DNA from: Eubacteriaceae bacterium
Lineage (GTDB): Bacteria > Bacillota > Clostridia > Eubacteriales > Alkalibacteraceae
Reading direction: 5' to 3'
NCBI GenBank assembly: GCA_013335935.1
Contig: JAAXUP010000002.1
Span: 1 to 64,000 of the forward strand
DNA: 64,000 nt
Position 1 is the stretch's first letter, and the number at the start of each line of letters is the position of its first letter. Positions 20,381-29,703 of this stretch are shown here, piece after piece. The translations under genes and the position numbers were made by a program. Under the pieces are notes generated by a model that was given only the letters and a program-made list of their open reading frames with translations, was not told where the DNA came from and searched no databases.

Positions 20381-20773
20381 ATGTCTAAGATACAATACTT
20401 TGGAACTGGAAGAAGAAAAACATCTGTAGCTAGAGTCAGACTTCTGCCAGGTACAGGAAAAATCACAGTTAACAAAAAAGATTTAAATGACTATTTTGGA
20501 ATGGAGACACTAAAGGTTATTGCGAAGCAGCCTCTAACCCTTACTGATTCACTTGATAAATTTGATGTTATCGTAAAAGTACACGGTGGAGGTTTCACAG
20601 GTCAGTCAGGTGCAATCAGACACGGTATTACAAGAGCGCTTGTTAAAGCTGATGAAACATTGAAGCCAGCTCTTAAAAAAGCAGGATATCTTACTAGAGA
20701 TTCCCGTATGGTTGAAAGAAAGAAATACGGTCTCAAAAAAGCAAGAAAAGCATCACAGTTTTCAAAAAGATAA
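20381..20773 (+). CDS. rpsI: 30S ribosomal protein S9
   Basis: A 130-aa S9 with [19 protein letters not shown] and the C-terminal [17 protein letters not shown], whose last arginine region touches P-site tRNA. Followed by a terminator at 20802. Confidence 0.97.
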   Translation: MSKIQYFGTGRRKTSVARVRLLPGTGKITVNKKDLNDYFGMETLKVIAKQPLTLTDSLDKFDVIVKVHGGGFTGQSGAIRHGITRALVKADETLKPALKKAGYLTRDSRMVERKKYGLKKARKASQFSKR

Positions 20774-20801
20774 CAATTACTTGCGGACATACCGCATATA
20801 C

Positions 20802-20837
20802 AAAGCCCAGAATGCTTGCATTCATGGGCTTTTTTTT
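20802..20837 (+). terminator. Terminator of rplM-rpsI
   Basis: AAGCCCA and TGGGCTT form the base of a hairpin with an inner GAATG/CATTC stem, followed by eight Ts. The next base begins the repeat at 20838. Confidence 0.88.
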
Positions 20838-20925
20838 GACTAGGAAAGTTCGACTAGCTCGCTGGTGTCCAAACTTTCCTAGCCTACTTGAATAACGCGT
20901 GATCGAAGTTATTCTTGTGGCGAGT
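20838..20925. repeat. Two-hairpin intergenic repeat, copy A
   Basis: It starts directly after the rpsI terminator T run. Hairpin 1 pairs CTAGGAAAGTT (20840-20850) with AACTTTCCTAG (20872-20882), with an inner GAC/GTC. Hairpin 2 pairs GAATAAC (20890-20896) with GTTATTC (20908-20914). No open reading frame lies inside. It is about 80% identical to copy B at 48666, and the same fold appears at 61781. Function unknown. Confidence 0.85.
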
Positions 20926-20956
20926 TTAAAAAACCATGCAGCTTATTGTTGATTTA

Positions 20957-20965
20957 TGATAAAAT
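20957..20965 (+). promoter_or_regulatory. Extended -10 promoter of murI
   Basis: TGATAAAAT at 20957-20965 is a TGn-extended -10 element, with no convincing -35 at the usual spacing. A start near 20972 would leave about 75 nt before the murI start and rules out a start codon at 20969. Confidence 0.45.
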
Positions 20966-21046
20966 AATATGATGATACTGCAGCTGTTTTTAGTCAGCAA
21001 CAGTCTTGATTATGAATTAAAAACTCAAATAGTATCTAGAAAAGAG

Positions 21047-21856
21047 ATGATAGATTTGTCGGAAAAAACATGGCCTATCGGCGTTATGGATTCCGGGGTA
21101 GGCGGTTTGACGGTAGTCAGGGAACTCATAAGAATGTTGCCTGAAGAGCATGTGATTTATTTTGGAGATTCTAAAAGAATGCCTTATGGAAACAGGAGCG
21201 AGGAAGAGATCGTATTCTTTGCCAACAGCATTATAAAATTTCTGGAAGACAAGGGTGTAAAGGCAATACTGTTAGCCTGTAATACAGTGTCTTCCCAAAT
21301 TGGAAATCTCACCAGCAGAGTGCCTCTATTTGGAATTATCGAGGCAGGGTGCGTAGCGGCGATAGAGAGTTCAAAAGATGAAAAAATCGGACTGATCGCA
21401 ACGGTGGCTACCGTAAAAAGCGGCGTATACGACAGTACGTTAAAAAGGATAGATTCTTCAAAAAAACTGATTTCTAATGACAGCAGAAAATTGCCTCAGG
21501 TAATCAATGATCAGCTAAAGCACAAGTATCTTTTAGATAAGCACATTCATGAGTGCATTGATCCAATCCTGGAGGCTGGAGATGTCAACGAATTGATTCT
21601 GGGCTGTAGCCACTTTCCAATCATTGAAGATGAAATTGCCCAAATCTACCCAAAACTTAAGTTGATCAATCCGGCAAGCAAGCAGGTACAGATATTGACG
21701 GAATACCTGGATGGCAAAGAGCTTAGAAACAACGCTAATCTAAAAAAAGTAGAAGTGTATACAACAGCAGGCATCAAGGAGTTTGAAGGTGCCCTGGAGC
21801 GATTGAACATCACAACAACAAAGCTAGGAAAAGTAAAGTTACTGGAAGAAGACTGA
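21047..21856 (+). CDS. murI: Glutamate racemase
   Basis: A 269-aa enzyme making D-glutamate for peptidoglycan. The catalytic cysteines are C78 (LLACNT) and C187 (GCSHFP), and DSGVGGLTV lies at 15-23. The frame is open from 20969, but that extension lies at the predicted transcription start and lacks homology; ATG 21047 gives the family length. TTG 21056 is also possible. trpS follows 31 nt downstream, probably in the same transcript. Confidence 0.93.
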   Translation: MIDLSEKTWPIGVMDSGVGGLTVVRELIRMLPEEHVIYFGDSKRMPYGNRSEEEIVFFANSIIKFLEDKGVKAILLACNTVSSQIGNLTSRVPLFGIIEAGCVAAIESSKDEKIGLIATVATVKSGVYDSTLKRIDSSKKLISNDSRKLPQVINDQLKHKYLLDKHIHECIDPILEAGDVNELILGCSHFPIIEDEIAQIYPKLKLINPASKQVQILTEYLDGKELRNNANLKKVEVYTTAGIKEFEGALERLNITTTKLGKVKLLEED

Positions 21857-21887
21857 AAAACAAACAAATAAATAAGGAGGTAAACCT

Positions 21888-22889
21888 TTGGAAGAGAATA
21901 AGAAAGTATTGTATAGCGGGATTCAACCTTCCGGTGCATTTACTATAGGGAACTATTTTGGAGCTATCAAGAATTGGGTGGATTTGCAAAGTGATTATGA
22001 CTGCTATTTCTGTATTGTAGACCTACATGCCATCACTGTGCCTCAGGTTGCTAAAGAACTGCGAAAAAACAGCTATGAATCTTTGATAACGCTTCTTGCA
22101 TGCGGGCTTGATCCGGAGAAAGTCACACTATATTTTCAGTCCCATGTGAGCGCTCATGCCGAACTAACGTGGATATTAAACAATTATACATATATGGGTG
22201 AATTGGGCAGAATGACACAGTTTAAGGATAAAGCCCAAAAGCAAGGTGAAAACATTAGAGTAGGACTATACAGTTATCCCGTTTTAATGGCCGCGGATAT
22301 CCTGCTGTACCAGACGGATGTCGTTCCGGTAGGAGAAGATCAGAAACAGCACCTCGAACTCACCAGGGATATTGCCAGTCGATTCAATAATTTATATTCC
22401 CCGACTTTCAAAGTACCGGAACCATTTATTGGTGAAAAAGGCGGAAGAATCATGAGTCTCCAGGAACCAACTTGTAAAATGTCGAAATCTGATGAAAACA
22501 ATAACGCTTTCATTGCACTCCACGACGGACGTGATCAGATCATAAAAAAATTCAAAAGAGCAATTACCGATTCTGAAGCGGAAGTCAGATATGACAAGTC
22601 TGAAAAAGCGGGAGTTTCGAACCTCATGGAAATCTACAGCTGTGCAACAGGAAAAGACTACGCTGAAATTGAAAGGGAGTTTTCTGGAAAGGGCTATGGG
22701 GATTTTAAATCTGGCGTTGGAGAAGCGGTTGCTGATGCACTAAAACCTATCCAGGAAAAATATAAGGAGCTCTACGAGGATAAATCCTACATCAAGGAAA
22801 TCATATCGAAGAGTACTGAAAGGACAATCAGAACGGCAAGCAGGACGTTAAGCAAGGTGAAGAAAAAAGTAGGATTCTTCGAATTTTGA
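21888..22889 (+). CDS. trpS: Tryptophan--tRNA ligase
   Basis: A 333-aa class I synthetase. The HIGH-equivalent TIGN is at 19-22 (PSGAFTIGNYFGA) and KMSKS is at 197-201. Translation starts at TTG 21888 after AAGGAGG. No T-box leader is present; the gap to murI is too short, so control by uncharged tRNA at this site is unlikely. No terminator is seen after it. Confidence 0.95.
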   Translation: MEENKKVLYSGIQPSGAFTIGNYFGAIKNWVDLQSDYDCYFCIVDLHAITVPQVAKELRKNSYESLITLLACGLDPEKVTLYFQSHVSAHAELTWILNNYTYMGELGRMTQFKDKAQKQGENIRVGLYSYPVLMAADILLYQTDVVPVGEDQKQHLELTRDIASRFNNLYSPTFKVPEPFIGEKGGRIMSLQEPTCKMSKSDENNNAFIALHDGRDQIIKKFKRAITDSEAEVRYDKSEKAGVSNLMEIYSCATGKDYAEIEREFSGKGYGDFKSGVGEAVADALKPIQEKYKELYEDKSYIKEIISKSTERTIRTASRTLSKVKKKVGFFEF

Positions 22890-22924
22890 TTTTGCAAGAA
22901 AAAAAATGTAACTTTCAAAACATA

Positions 22925-22953
22925 TTGAACAGACTTATGAATTATGATACTAT
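22925..22953 (+). promoter_or_regulatory. Weak candidate promoter for the citrate synthase operon
   Basis: TTGAAC at 22925-22930 and TACTAT at 22948-22953 are 17 nt apart. The rest of the 220-nt gap up to 23113 is AT rich with several other weak -10-like words (for example TATAAA); nothing else was recognised in it. Confidence 0.3.
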
Positions 22954-23112
22954 AAAGATTACCTTATTTGTTGATATCGTTGTTTTGTATAGGTTGTGCA
23001 TATAAACTGAGCAAGTTGCTGTATTTATATAAAAACGATTTGAATAAATATACAGAAAGAAAAATCAAGAGTGAATAATATATATTTAATCTTGCACGAA
23101 AGGGTAATATTT

Positions 23113-24486
23113 ATGGAGAAGAAAAGTGAAAGCAAAACCCATTATAAAAAATATAAGCACAATGCCGTCGATGTGATCAAACCCAATCTTTTTGAGGAGT
23201 ATTTTCCATATACAGAGATACCCAGATTAAAGTTTAATGGGAAGCAATTACCCATGGATATTCCCGAGGAAATATGGATCACGGATACGACCTTTAGAGA
23301 TGGACAGCAGTCAATGGCCTCTTTTACAGTGGAACAAATCGTCGAACTTTTTGATTGTATGCACAAAATCGACAACGGCACGGGACTTATCAGGACGACA
23401 GAATTTTTTCTTTACTCAGAAAAAGACCGGGAAGCTGTAAGAAAATGCATGGACAGAGGTTATGATTTTCCCCAGATCACGTCCTGGATAAGAGCAAATG
23501 AGAATGATTTCGAACTGGTAAAGAGCATGGGGATCAAAGAGACGGGTCTTTTGATGTCGTGTTCAGACTATCATATTTTTAAGAAATTGAAACTGACAAG
23601 AAGTTCCTGCATGGAAAAATATCTTGATATTGTGGAAAAAGCTTTGGAAAGCGGAATCCAGCCAAGATGTCATCTTGAAGATATTACAAGAGCTGATTTC
23701 TTTGGATTTGTCGTACCCCTTGTACAAAATATTCAGGAGTTGGGAAATGCGGCAGGGGTCCAAATCAAAATCCGATTATGTGATACATTAGGACTTGGTG
23801 TGCCATACCAGGGTGCTGATCTTCCAAGAAGCATACCAGGGCTGATCAATGGGATCAAAGAATATTGCCAGGTGCCTTCCAGTGCGATTGAATGGCATGG
23901 ACATAACGATTATCATAATGTGGTGACCAATGCAACTACCGCATGGCTTTATGGTGCATCTGCTGTAAATACAACGATCTTTGGAATCGGAGAAAGAACA
24001 GGCAATTGTCCTCTGGAAGGAATGCTCATTGAATATTTGCAGATCAAAGGCGATAAAAAAATCAATCTTAAACTCATCAATGAACTGAAATCCTTTTTTG
24101 AAAGAGAATTCAATTACGTTATCGATGAGAAAAGACCCTTTGTGGGAAATGATTTTAATCTTACAAAAGCAGGCGTTCATGCTGACGGCATAATGAAGTT
24201 TGAAGCGATTTACAATTCTTTTGACACAAAGAATATCTTAGGTAGACCGGTTGTCATAAAAGTCAATCAAACTTCTGGACTTGCGGGGATTGCCGCGTGG
24301 ATAAACAATTACTTCTCTCTTACCGAGACAGACAGAGTGAGTAAAAAAGATCCGGCGGTTTACGATATGAAGGTCTGGGTCGACGAACAATATGAAAATG
24401 GAAGAACATCATCTATTACGGATGAAGAGCTGAAAAAACTGACGGAGCTGTATCTCGACAGGGATCTTATGGCAGAGAACAGATAA
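23113..24486 (+). CDS. Probable Re-citrate synthase (2-isopropylmalate/homocitrate synthase superfamily)
   Basis: A 457-aa DRE-TIM metallolyase. DTTFRDGQQ (58-66) carries the metal-binding aspartate and catalytic arginine, and WHGHNDYHN the metal histidines. Homocitrate or 2-isopropylmalate synthase are alternatives, but no lysine, nitrogenase or leucine genes are nearby. Instead an aconitase follows after 23 nt, the arrangement of the Re-citrate synthases of Clostridium kluyveri and C. acetobutylicum. It would condense oxaloacetate and acetyl-CoA to citrate, feeding 2-oxoglutarate and glutamate synthesis in an anaerobe. ATG 23113 follows AAAGGG; an upstream GTG at 23071 lacks a ribosome-binding site. 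Confidence 0.8.
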   Translation: MEKKSESKTHYKKYKHNAVDVIKPNLFEEYFPYTEIPRLKFNGKQLPMDIPEEIWITDTTFRDGQQSMASFTVEQIVELFDCMHKIDNGTGLIRTTEFFLYSEKDREAVRKCMDRGYDFPQITSWIRANENDFELVKSMGIKETGLLMSCSDYHIFKKLKLTRSSCMEKYLDIVEKALESGIQPRCHLEDITRADFFGFVVPLVQNIQELGNAAGVQIKIRLCDTLGLGVPYQGADLPRSIPGLINGIKEYCQVPSSAIEWHGHNDYHNVVTNATTAWLYGASAVNTTIFGIGERTGNCPLEGMLIEYLQIKGDKKINLKLINELKSFFEREFNYVIDEKRPFVGNDFNLTKAGVHADGIMKFEAIYNSFDTKNILGRPVVIKVNQTSGLAGIAAWINNYFSLTETDRVSKKDPAVYDMKVWVDEQYENGRTSSITDEELKKLTELYLDRDLMAENR

Positions 24487-24509
24487 TATATTTTTGAAAG
24501 GAGTTTACC

Positions 24510-26441
24510 ATGGCGTATACAATAACAGAAAAAATAATCAAAAATCACCTGGTGGTTGGAGACATGATAAGAGGAACAGAGATCGGGATTAGAATTGATC
24601 AGACACTTACTCAGGATTCTACAGGAACGATGGCTTATCTTCAGTTTGAGGCAATGGAGGTGCCACGGGTTAAAACAAAAAGAAGTGTGGCATATATCGA
24701 TCACAACATGCTTCAGACAGGTCCTGAAAACATGGACGATCATATTTATATTCAAACGGTGGCAAAAAAACATGGAATATACTATTCAAAACCTGGTAAT
24801 GGCATTTGCCATCAGGTAAATATCGAGAGGTTTGGTGTTCCTGGTCAGACGCTGTTAGGATCGGATAGTCATACACCTACAGGCGGTGGTCTGGGTATGC
24901 TTGCAATCGGCGCAGGGGGACTGGACGTAGCCGTTGCAATGGCAGGTGGAGAATATTACATCACCATGCCTGAAATCGTAAAAGTTGAGCTTATTGGAAA
25001 GCTTAATATTGGAGTTGCTTCAAAAGACATCATCCTGGAAGTACTTAAGAGATTCACTGTAAAGGGCGGAATCAACAGGGTTTTTGAATATGTAGGTGAA
25101 GGTGTTCAAGGGCTGACCGTGCCTGAAAGAGCGACAATAACGAATATGGGCGCTGAACTGGGAGCGACGGCTTCCATATTCCCGTCGGATCTTGTAACCT
25201 TGGATTTCCTCACAAAGCAGGGAAGAGCTAAGGACTATGTCGAACTGACGGCTGATAAAGATGCAAAATATGACGTTGAAATAACGATTGACTTAAGCGA
25301 GCTCAGGCCTCTTGCGGCTTGTCCTCACAGCCCTGACAAGATCAGTGAAATAAAGGCGATCGCGGGCAAAAAAGTCAATCAGATTGCTGTTGGAAGCTGC
25401 ACAAATTCGTCCTACATGGATTTGATGAAGGTAGCCAACATTCTTGATGGCAAGAATATCGCTGAAGATGTATCCTTTGTCGTGGCTCCAGGTTCCAAGC
25501 AAGTGCTTAATATGCTGGCAGAGAATGGGGCTTTGGCAAAACTTATCGATGCAGGCGCAAGAATTCTTGAATGTGGCTGCGGACCTTGCATAGGTATGGG
25601 ACAATCCCCGAACACCGCTGGAATTTCCTTAAGGACTTTCAACAGGAATTTCAAAGGCAGGTCGGGAACTGTTGATGCCGATGTATACATTGTCAGTCCG
25701 GAAACTGCAGCGGTATCAGCAATCACGGGAGTAATCACTGATCCGTCAGATGTTGTTGAATTCAGCCAGATCGATATTAAAATACCAGATATGTTTAAGA
25801 TCAATGATAATATGGTCATCCCTCCTGCTGAAGAAGGCAGCTATGTGGAAGTGATCAAGGGACCAAATATTAAACCCTTCCCTAAAACAGAGGATTTGCA
25901 GGAAAGAATCGTGAAGAAGGTACTTGTGAAGGTAGAGGACAATATTACGACCGACCATATCATGCCTTCCAATGCGAAGCTGCTTCCATATAGGTCTAAC
26001 ATACCTTACCTGTCAGATTATTGCCTGACACCTTGTGATCCTGATTTCCCTCAAAGGGCTAAGGATAACAATGGAGGGATCATTGTAGCGGGACACAACT
26101 ATGGACAGGGTTCCAGCAGAGAGCATGCGGCATTGGCTCCCTTGTATCTTGGAATAAAAGCGGTCATCGCAAAATCCTTTGCAAGAATTCACAAGAACAA
26201 TCTGATAAATAATGGAATACTTCCATTGGTATTTACAGATGAAGCGGATTATGACGTTTTAGAGCTGATGGATGAAATTGTTATCGAGTATGTAAAAAAC
26301 GGAGTCGAGAAGAAAGAACTTACAATAAAAGACACTTCGAAGAACAAAGAAATTAAGGTTAAAGTGGATATAAGCGACAGACAGGTTCAAATTCTTAAAA
26401 ATGGCGGCCTGATCAACTACATCAAGGTAACAAAAAAGTAA
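24510..26441 (+). CDS. Aconitate hydratase, single-chain short type
   Basis: A 643-aa aconitase isomerising citrate to isocitrate. The [4Fe-4S] ligands are the Cys of GSCTNSS (near residue 297) and two of CGCGPC (about 355-360). The swivel domain carries [20 protein letters not shown]. The length is nearer the bacterial mitochondrial-like/IPM isomerase-related class than the 900-aa AcnA. With the preceding gene it makes isocitrate; no isocitrate dehydrogenase follows. Confidence 0.92.
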   Translation: MAYTITEKIIKNHLVVGDMIRGTEIGIRIDQTLTQDSTGTMAYLQFEAMEVPRVKTKRSVAYIDHNMLQTGPENMDDHIYIQTVAKKHGIYYSKPGNGICHQVNIERFGVPGQTLLGSDSHTPTGGGLGMLAIGAGGLDVAVAMAGGEYYITMPEIVKVELIGKLNIGVASKDIILEVLKRFTVKGGINRVFEYVGEGVQGLTVPERATITNMGAELGATASIFPSDLVTLDFLTKQGRAKDYVELTADKDAKYDVEITIDLSELRPLAACPHSPDKISEIKAIAGKKVNQIAVGSCTNSSYMDLMKVANILDGKNIAEDVSFVVAPGSKQVLNMLAENGALAKLIDAGARILECGCGPCIGMGQSPNTAGISLRTFNRNFKGRSGTVDADVYIVSPETAAVSAITGVITDPSDVVEFSQIDIKIPDMFKINDNMVIPPAEEGSYVEVIKGPNIKPFPKTEDLQERIVKKVLVKVEDNITTDHIMPSNAKLLPYRSNIPYLSDYCLTPCDPDFPQRAKDNNGGIIVAGHNYGQGSSREHAALAPLYLGIKAVIAKSFARIHKNNLINNGILPLVFTDEADYDVLELMDEIVIEYVKNGVEKKELTIKDTSKNKEIKVKVDISDRQVQILKNGGLINYIKVTKK

Positions 26442-26451
26442 AAATAAACAT

Positions 26452-26480
26452 AATAAGGCACCCTGGAGGGTGCCTTATTT
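26452..26480. terminator. Bidirectional terminator between aconitase and the minus-strand gene
   Basis: A perfect 12-bp stem, AATAAGGCACCC (26452-26463) with its complement at 26468-26479, around a 4-nt loop. T/A-rich flanks on both sides suit two convergent genes. Confidence 0.8.
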
Positions 26481-26492
26481 AATGCGAATTTC

Positions 26493-27482
26493 CTAAAGAA
26501 GAAGCTCTAAAACATCAAAATATTTTATAGGTCTCTCGTCTCGCCAGTTCAAGCCTGTTTCAAAGTTCATGTCCTTGAAAAATTCTTCGATGAGATGGCC
26601 ATTAATATTTTTTACGGAAAGAAGATCCGTTAGGGCCGATATTTTTATAATGCTTTCATATACAGCCTTGTCAAATAGATCAGGATAAGAGTCAGTGAAT
26701 TGGAGGGTATCATCGCAGGGGTGCTTCCAGACCTGGTGATCAAGATTAAGCACATTTATATCATCTCCTGCACTGACAGGATAAAAAGCAGAGGAGTAAT
26801 CACCGAAACGTTTGGTGAAGATTTCATAAATACCTGTAGTGAATCTTTTAAGACCTGAAGGATCAGACACTGCACCTGTCAGCTTTCTTGATTTTTCGAT
26901 ACTTTTTTTAATGGTGCCTTCTTGGACTTCAAGTCCGAAAGTGCTTTCAATAACTTTTGAATAATATTTTTCGAGAATGTCTATTTTGGTTTCGGCTATT
27001 TCAAATAACTCACCCAGTTTGAACTGATAGGCTTTCTTATTATACCTGTTTTTGAAAAATGCAATATCCAGCAGTATTTCATATTTTTTATGCAAGTTCT
27101 TATATTTTTCAGACACGGGATCTGACTTGAGGTATTTTCCTGTCCTGTAGATGATAAAGGGATGCGTCATGACATCCAGGGTGTGGTGGGTTACAAAGCC
27201 GCAAAGATAAGAATACAAGACATCTCGTTTATAAGATGATTCCAAATTGTTCAGATAATCGAAAGAATTGGTGAAAAATTCATTGATATGCTGTGTATGA
27301 ATCAAGGAACCATAATTGATCCGATTTTCTTCCTTTTCCAGGACATTAAAGTAAAAAAACATATCGGGTCCTTGAGAGCCCAGATAAAATACGTCTTCCA
27401 TCAAATGGAATCCGTCAAGTTTGCCCTGGATTTCCAGAAGCACCTCAAAGCCGCACATATAATGGTTAATCGCGTCAGACAT
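26493..27482 (-). CDS. Zinc-dependent phospholipase C family protein
   Basis: A 329-aa protein. The N-terminal half matches the zinc-dependent phospholipase C-like family of Clostridia: LGSQGPDMFFYF, SLIHTQHINEFF and YLCGFVTHHTLDVMTHPFII provide the spaced Asp/His residues expected to bind metal. No signal peptide is visible, so it is probably cytoplasmic and its substrate is unknown. The start ATG at 27482 has AGGAGG 8 nt upstream. Confidence 0.7.
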   Translation of the reverse strand: MSDAINHYMCGFEVLLEIQGKLDGFHLMEDVFYLGSQGPDMFFYFNVLEKEENRINYGSLIHTQHINEFFTNSFDYLNNLESSYKRDVLYSYLCGFVTHHTLDVMTHPFIIYRTGKYLKSDPVSEKYKNLHKKYEILLDIAFFKNRYNKKAYQFKLGELFEIAETKIDILEKYYSKVIESTFGLEVQEGTIKKSIEKSRKLTGAVSDPSGLKRFTTGIYEIFTKRFGDYSSAFYPVSAGDDINVLNLDHQVWKHPCDDTLQFTDSYPDLFDKAVYESIIKISALTDLLSVKNINGHLIEEFFKDMNFETGLNWRDERPIKYFDVLELLL

Positions 27483-27514
27483 ACATTCACCTCCTGAATT
27501 GTATTTATATTCCT

Positions 27515-27543
27515 ATCATATCACAATTTTTATCAAGTATTAA
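27515..27543 (-). promoter_or_regulatory. Promoter of the phospholipase C-like gene
   Basis: On the minus strand, TTAATA (27543-27538) and TATGAT (27520-27515) are 17 nt apart, and the -10 has a TGn extension. Confidence 0.5.
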
Positions 27544-27562
27544 TCCATTCAGAAAGAAAAGA

Positions 27563-27571
27563 TGTTAAAAT
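27563..27571 (+). promoter_or_regulatory. Extended -10 promoter of the MFS gene
   Basis: TGTTAAAAT at 27563-27571 is a TGn-extended -10 element about 50 nt before the start codon; no good -35 is seen. Confidence 0.4.
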
Positions 27572-27621
27572 AGAACTACGAGACAGCGTCTAGCACACAT
27601 ATAAAACGAAGGGGTGAAGAT

Positions 27622-28863
27622 ATGAAGCTTACGAAAGAAGAAATAAGCTGGATACTTTACGATTGCGGCAATTCTGCCTATTCAATAATCATCACAACGG
27701 CTATTTTTCCAATTTATTTTACGAGTATGAGCAGTATCGCAGGAGTCTCAGATGCCGTCACGACTGCATGGTGGAATTATGGGAACTCTTTTGCGACGCT
27801 TTTGATCGTTCTTTTGAGCCCGATTCTTGGTACCATTGCTGACTACAAAGATTTCAAGAAAAGGTTCTTTACATTTTTTGCACTGCTGGGTGTAACTTTT
27901 TCTATAGCTTTGGCGTTTATTCCCACTGATCAGTGGCAGGTGATGATGATATTCTATATCATTACCGTCGTAGGATTTTCAGGCTCCAATATATTTTATG
28001 ACGCTTTTCTGGTTGATGTAACAGTAGATGAAAATATGGATAAGGTATCTTCCAATGGATTTGCCTTTGGGTACATCTTTAGTGTCATACCATTTATCAT
28101 CTGTATAGGATTAATAAACTACTCGGGGCTGGATAAGCTTCTTATGACACAGATTTCCTTTGTAATAACCGGATTGTGGTGGGGGCTTTTAACCTTACCC
28201 ATGATAAAAAATGTCCATCAGATCCATTATATCGATCCGGAACCTAAACCAGTAGCGAATAGTTTTAAAAGGATGTTCAAAACCCTTAAAAATATCAGGC
28301 AGTACAAAGTAATTGCAATATTTTTGCTTTCGTACTTTTTCTATATCGATGGGGTCGATACGATCATAAGAAATGCGGCTGTATTTGGGGAACAAATCGG
28401 TTTAGATACTACTGGGCTGATGATAGCTCTCCTGCTTACTCAAATCGTTGCTTTCCCTTGTGCGATCATCTATGGCATGCTTGCGAAAAGATTTACTGCC
28501 AAAAGAATGATCGTTGTAGGGATACTGACGTACTTTATCGTTACTTTCATGGCAGCACGAATGGAAACGCTATTAGATTTTGCAATTCTTGGACTGATGA
28601 TCGCATCTGCCCAGGGAGGAATCCAGGCGCTGAGCCGTTCCTATTTTGCTAAAATCGTCCCCAAAAAAAATGCCAACGAGTTCTTTGGCTTCTACAATAT
28701 ATTCGGAAAATTCGCTGCGATCATGGGGCCGATCCTTATCGGAACCATCACCCTGATAACCGGAGATATCCGAAAGGCCGTGCTAAGCCTCGTTGTACTT
28801 TTTGGGATAGGTCTGTTCTTCATCATCAAGCTGCCTGTTGATCCTGAAAGGATTGAATATTAA
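27622..28863 (+). CDS. MFS transporter, UMF1/Atg22-like family
   Basis: A 413-aa protein with about twelve hydrophobic segments. The N-terminus WILYDCGNSAYSIIITTAIF is typical of the Atg22-like/UMF1 branch of the major facilitator superfamily. The loop ILGTIADYKDFKKRF corresponds to the MFS motif between segments 2 and 3. Substrate not predictable; vacuolar Atg22 relatives export amino acids. The DUF503 gene begins one base after its stop. Confidence 0.85.
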   Translation: MKLTKEEISWILYDCGNSAYSIIITTAIFPIYFTSMSSIAGVSDAVTTAWWNYGNSFATLLIVLLSPILGTIADYKDFKKRFFTFFALLGVTFSIALAFIPTDQWQVMMIFYIITVVGFSGSNIFYDAFLVDVTVDENMDKVSSNGFAFGYIFSVIPFIICIGLINYSGLDKLLMTQISFVITGLWWGLLTLPMIKNVHQIHYIDPEPKPVANSFKRMFKTLKNIRQYKVIAIFLLSYFFYIDGVDTIIRNAAVFGEQIGLDTTGLMIALLLTQIVAFPCAIIYGMLAKRFTAKRMIVVGILTYFIVTFMAARMETLLDFAILGLMIASAQGGIQALSRSYFAKIVPKKNANEFFGFYNIFGKFAAIMGPILIGTITLITGDIRKAVLSLVVLFGIGLFFIIKLPVDPERIEY

Positions 28864-28864
28864 T

Positions 28865-29152
28865 ATGTTTGTATTAGCTGCAGAGATCGAAGTTAAACTT
28901 TTTGCAACCAGGTCCTTGAAGGAAAAAAGAAGCATAATCAAAAGCATTGTGGAAAAGCTAAAAAAAAGATTCTCCATGAGCGTCATCGAATCAGGAGATC
29001 ATGAGTTGTGGCAAAAAAGCAGAATAGGATTTTCCTTCTGCAGTCTGGATGAAGCTGGCTGCAATGAAAGGCTGGAAACCATACTTGAATTCATTGAAGT
29101 GAATTCAGGCGCGGAAACTATTTCTGTAAAGAGTGAGATTTCAAAACTTTGA
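28865..29152 (+). CDS. DUF503 (YlxP-like) protein
   Basis: A 95-aa protein with the family pattern FATRSLKEKRSIIKSIVEKL, then VIESGDHELWQKSRIGF. YlxP relatives usually lie in the infB-rbfA operon and may help ribosome maturation. Here it follows the MFS gene by one base, with GAAAGGA about 12 nt before ATG 28865. The frame is open 27 nt further upstream inside the MFS gene. Confidence 0.85.
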   Translation: MFVLAAEIEVKLFATRSLKEKRSIIKSIVEKLKKRFSMSVIESGDHELWQKSRIGFSFCSLDEAGCNERLETILEFIEVNSGAETISVKSEISKL

Positions 29153-29173
29153 CTGAAAAATATAACCATTGTA

Positions 29174-29226
29174 AATAAAAAGGAAACAGCCTGATCTGGT
29201 TTACAGATAGCTGCTTCCTTTATTGA
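29174..29226. terminator. Bidirectional terminator between DUF503 gene and superoxide reductase
   Basis: A long imperfect hairpin. AAAGGAA/TTCCTTT, CAGC/GCTG and ATCTG/CAGAT pair in register, with T/A runs at both ends. Fits the convergent arrangement. Confidence 0.7.
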
Positions 29227-29233
29227 TTTCAGA

Positions 29234-29608
29234 TCATTCACAAAGAACAGAAATGGAGTTTTCCCAAAGCCCATGGATATTGCAAAAGCTGACAGCCATT
29301 AATTCTCCAGTTTCTTCGATTTTTAGCTGAGTTACCACGCAGGGGGTGGTAAAAATTCCGGATTCCCCGTGAGCTCCAAAAGATACAGAAGCTACTTCCA
29401 CCGGAAATTTTCCGCTTGCTGGTTTGAAGTACAATTTGATCCATTTGATATAATGCTCGAAAGTGTTCGGATGGGCGATTTCTTTCCCAACGGCCACTGT
29501 TACATCGAAAGTTTCACCTTTTTTTACTGTCTGGGGAGCCATTATTACTGGAACATGCTTTTCACTTTTCCAGTCACCGCTTTGTACTGTTGAAGTTATC
29601 TTAGACAT
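29234..29608 (-). CDS. Superoxide reductase, class II (neelaredoxin/desulfoferrodoxin family)
   Basis: A 124-aa single-domain protein reducing superoxide to hydrogen peroxide without making oxygen. The iron-site residues are all visible: E16, K17, H18 (EKHVP), H46 (HPNT), H52 (FEHYI), C109 and H112 (CNIHGLW). The N-terminal rubredoxin-like iron domain of class I proteins is absent. Typical of strict anaerobes. The start follows AAGGAG on the minus strand, with a TATAAT-like -10 at 29657-29652. Confidence 0.93.
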   Translation of the reverse strand: MSKITSTVQSGDWKSEKHVPVIMAPQTVKKGETFDVTVAVGKEIAHPNTFEHYIKWIKLYFKPASGKFPVEVASVSFGAHGESGIFTTPCVVTQLKIEETGELMAVSFCNIHGLWENSISVLCE

Positions 29609-29703
29609 AAATCATACACTCCTTTTTATTTCATTTGTTATCATAATTTCTATTATACCCATTCGGGTCTGATGATAAACAAATTATGTACTGTCAGGAT
29701 TTC

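Noticed and set aside
20969-21046. N-terminal extension of murI from an upstream ATG
   Set aside because: It lies at the predicted transcription start, lacks a ribosome-binding site and has no glutamate-racemase homology.
21857-21887. T-box leader for trpS
   Set aside because: Only 31 nt separate murI and trpS, too short for a T-box, and no specifier-loop or T-box sequence is visible.
23113-24486. Leucine-pathway 2-isopropylmalate synthase
   Set aside because: No leuB, leuC or leuD lies beside it; the partner is a full-length aconitase, which points to citrate. Kept as an alternative in the entry.
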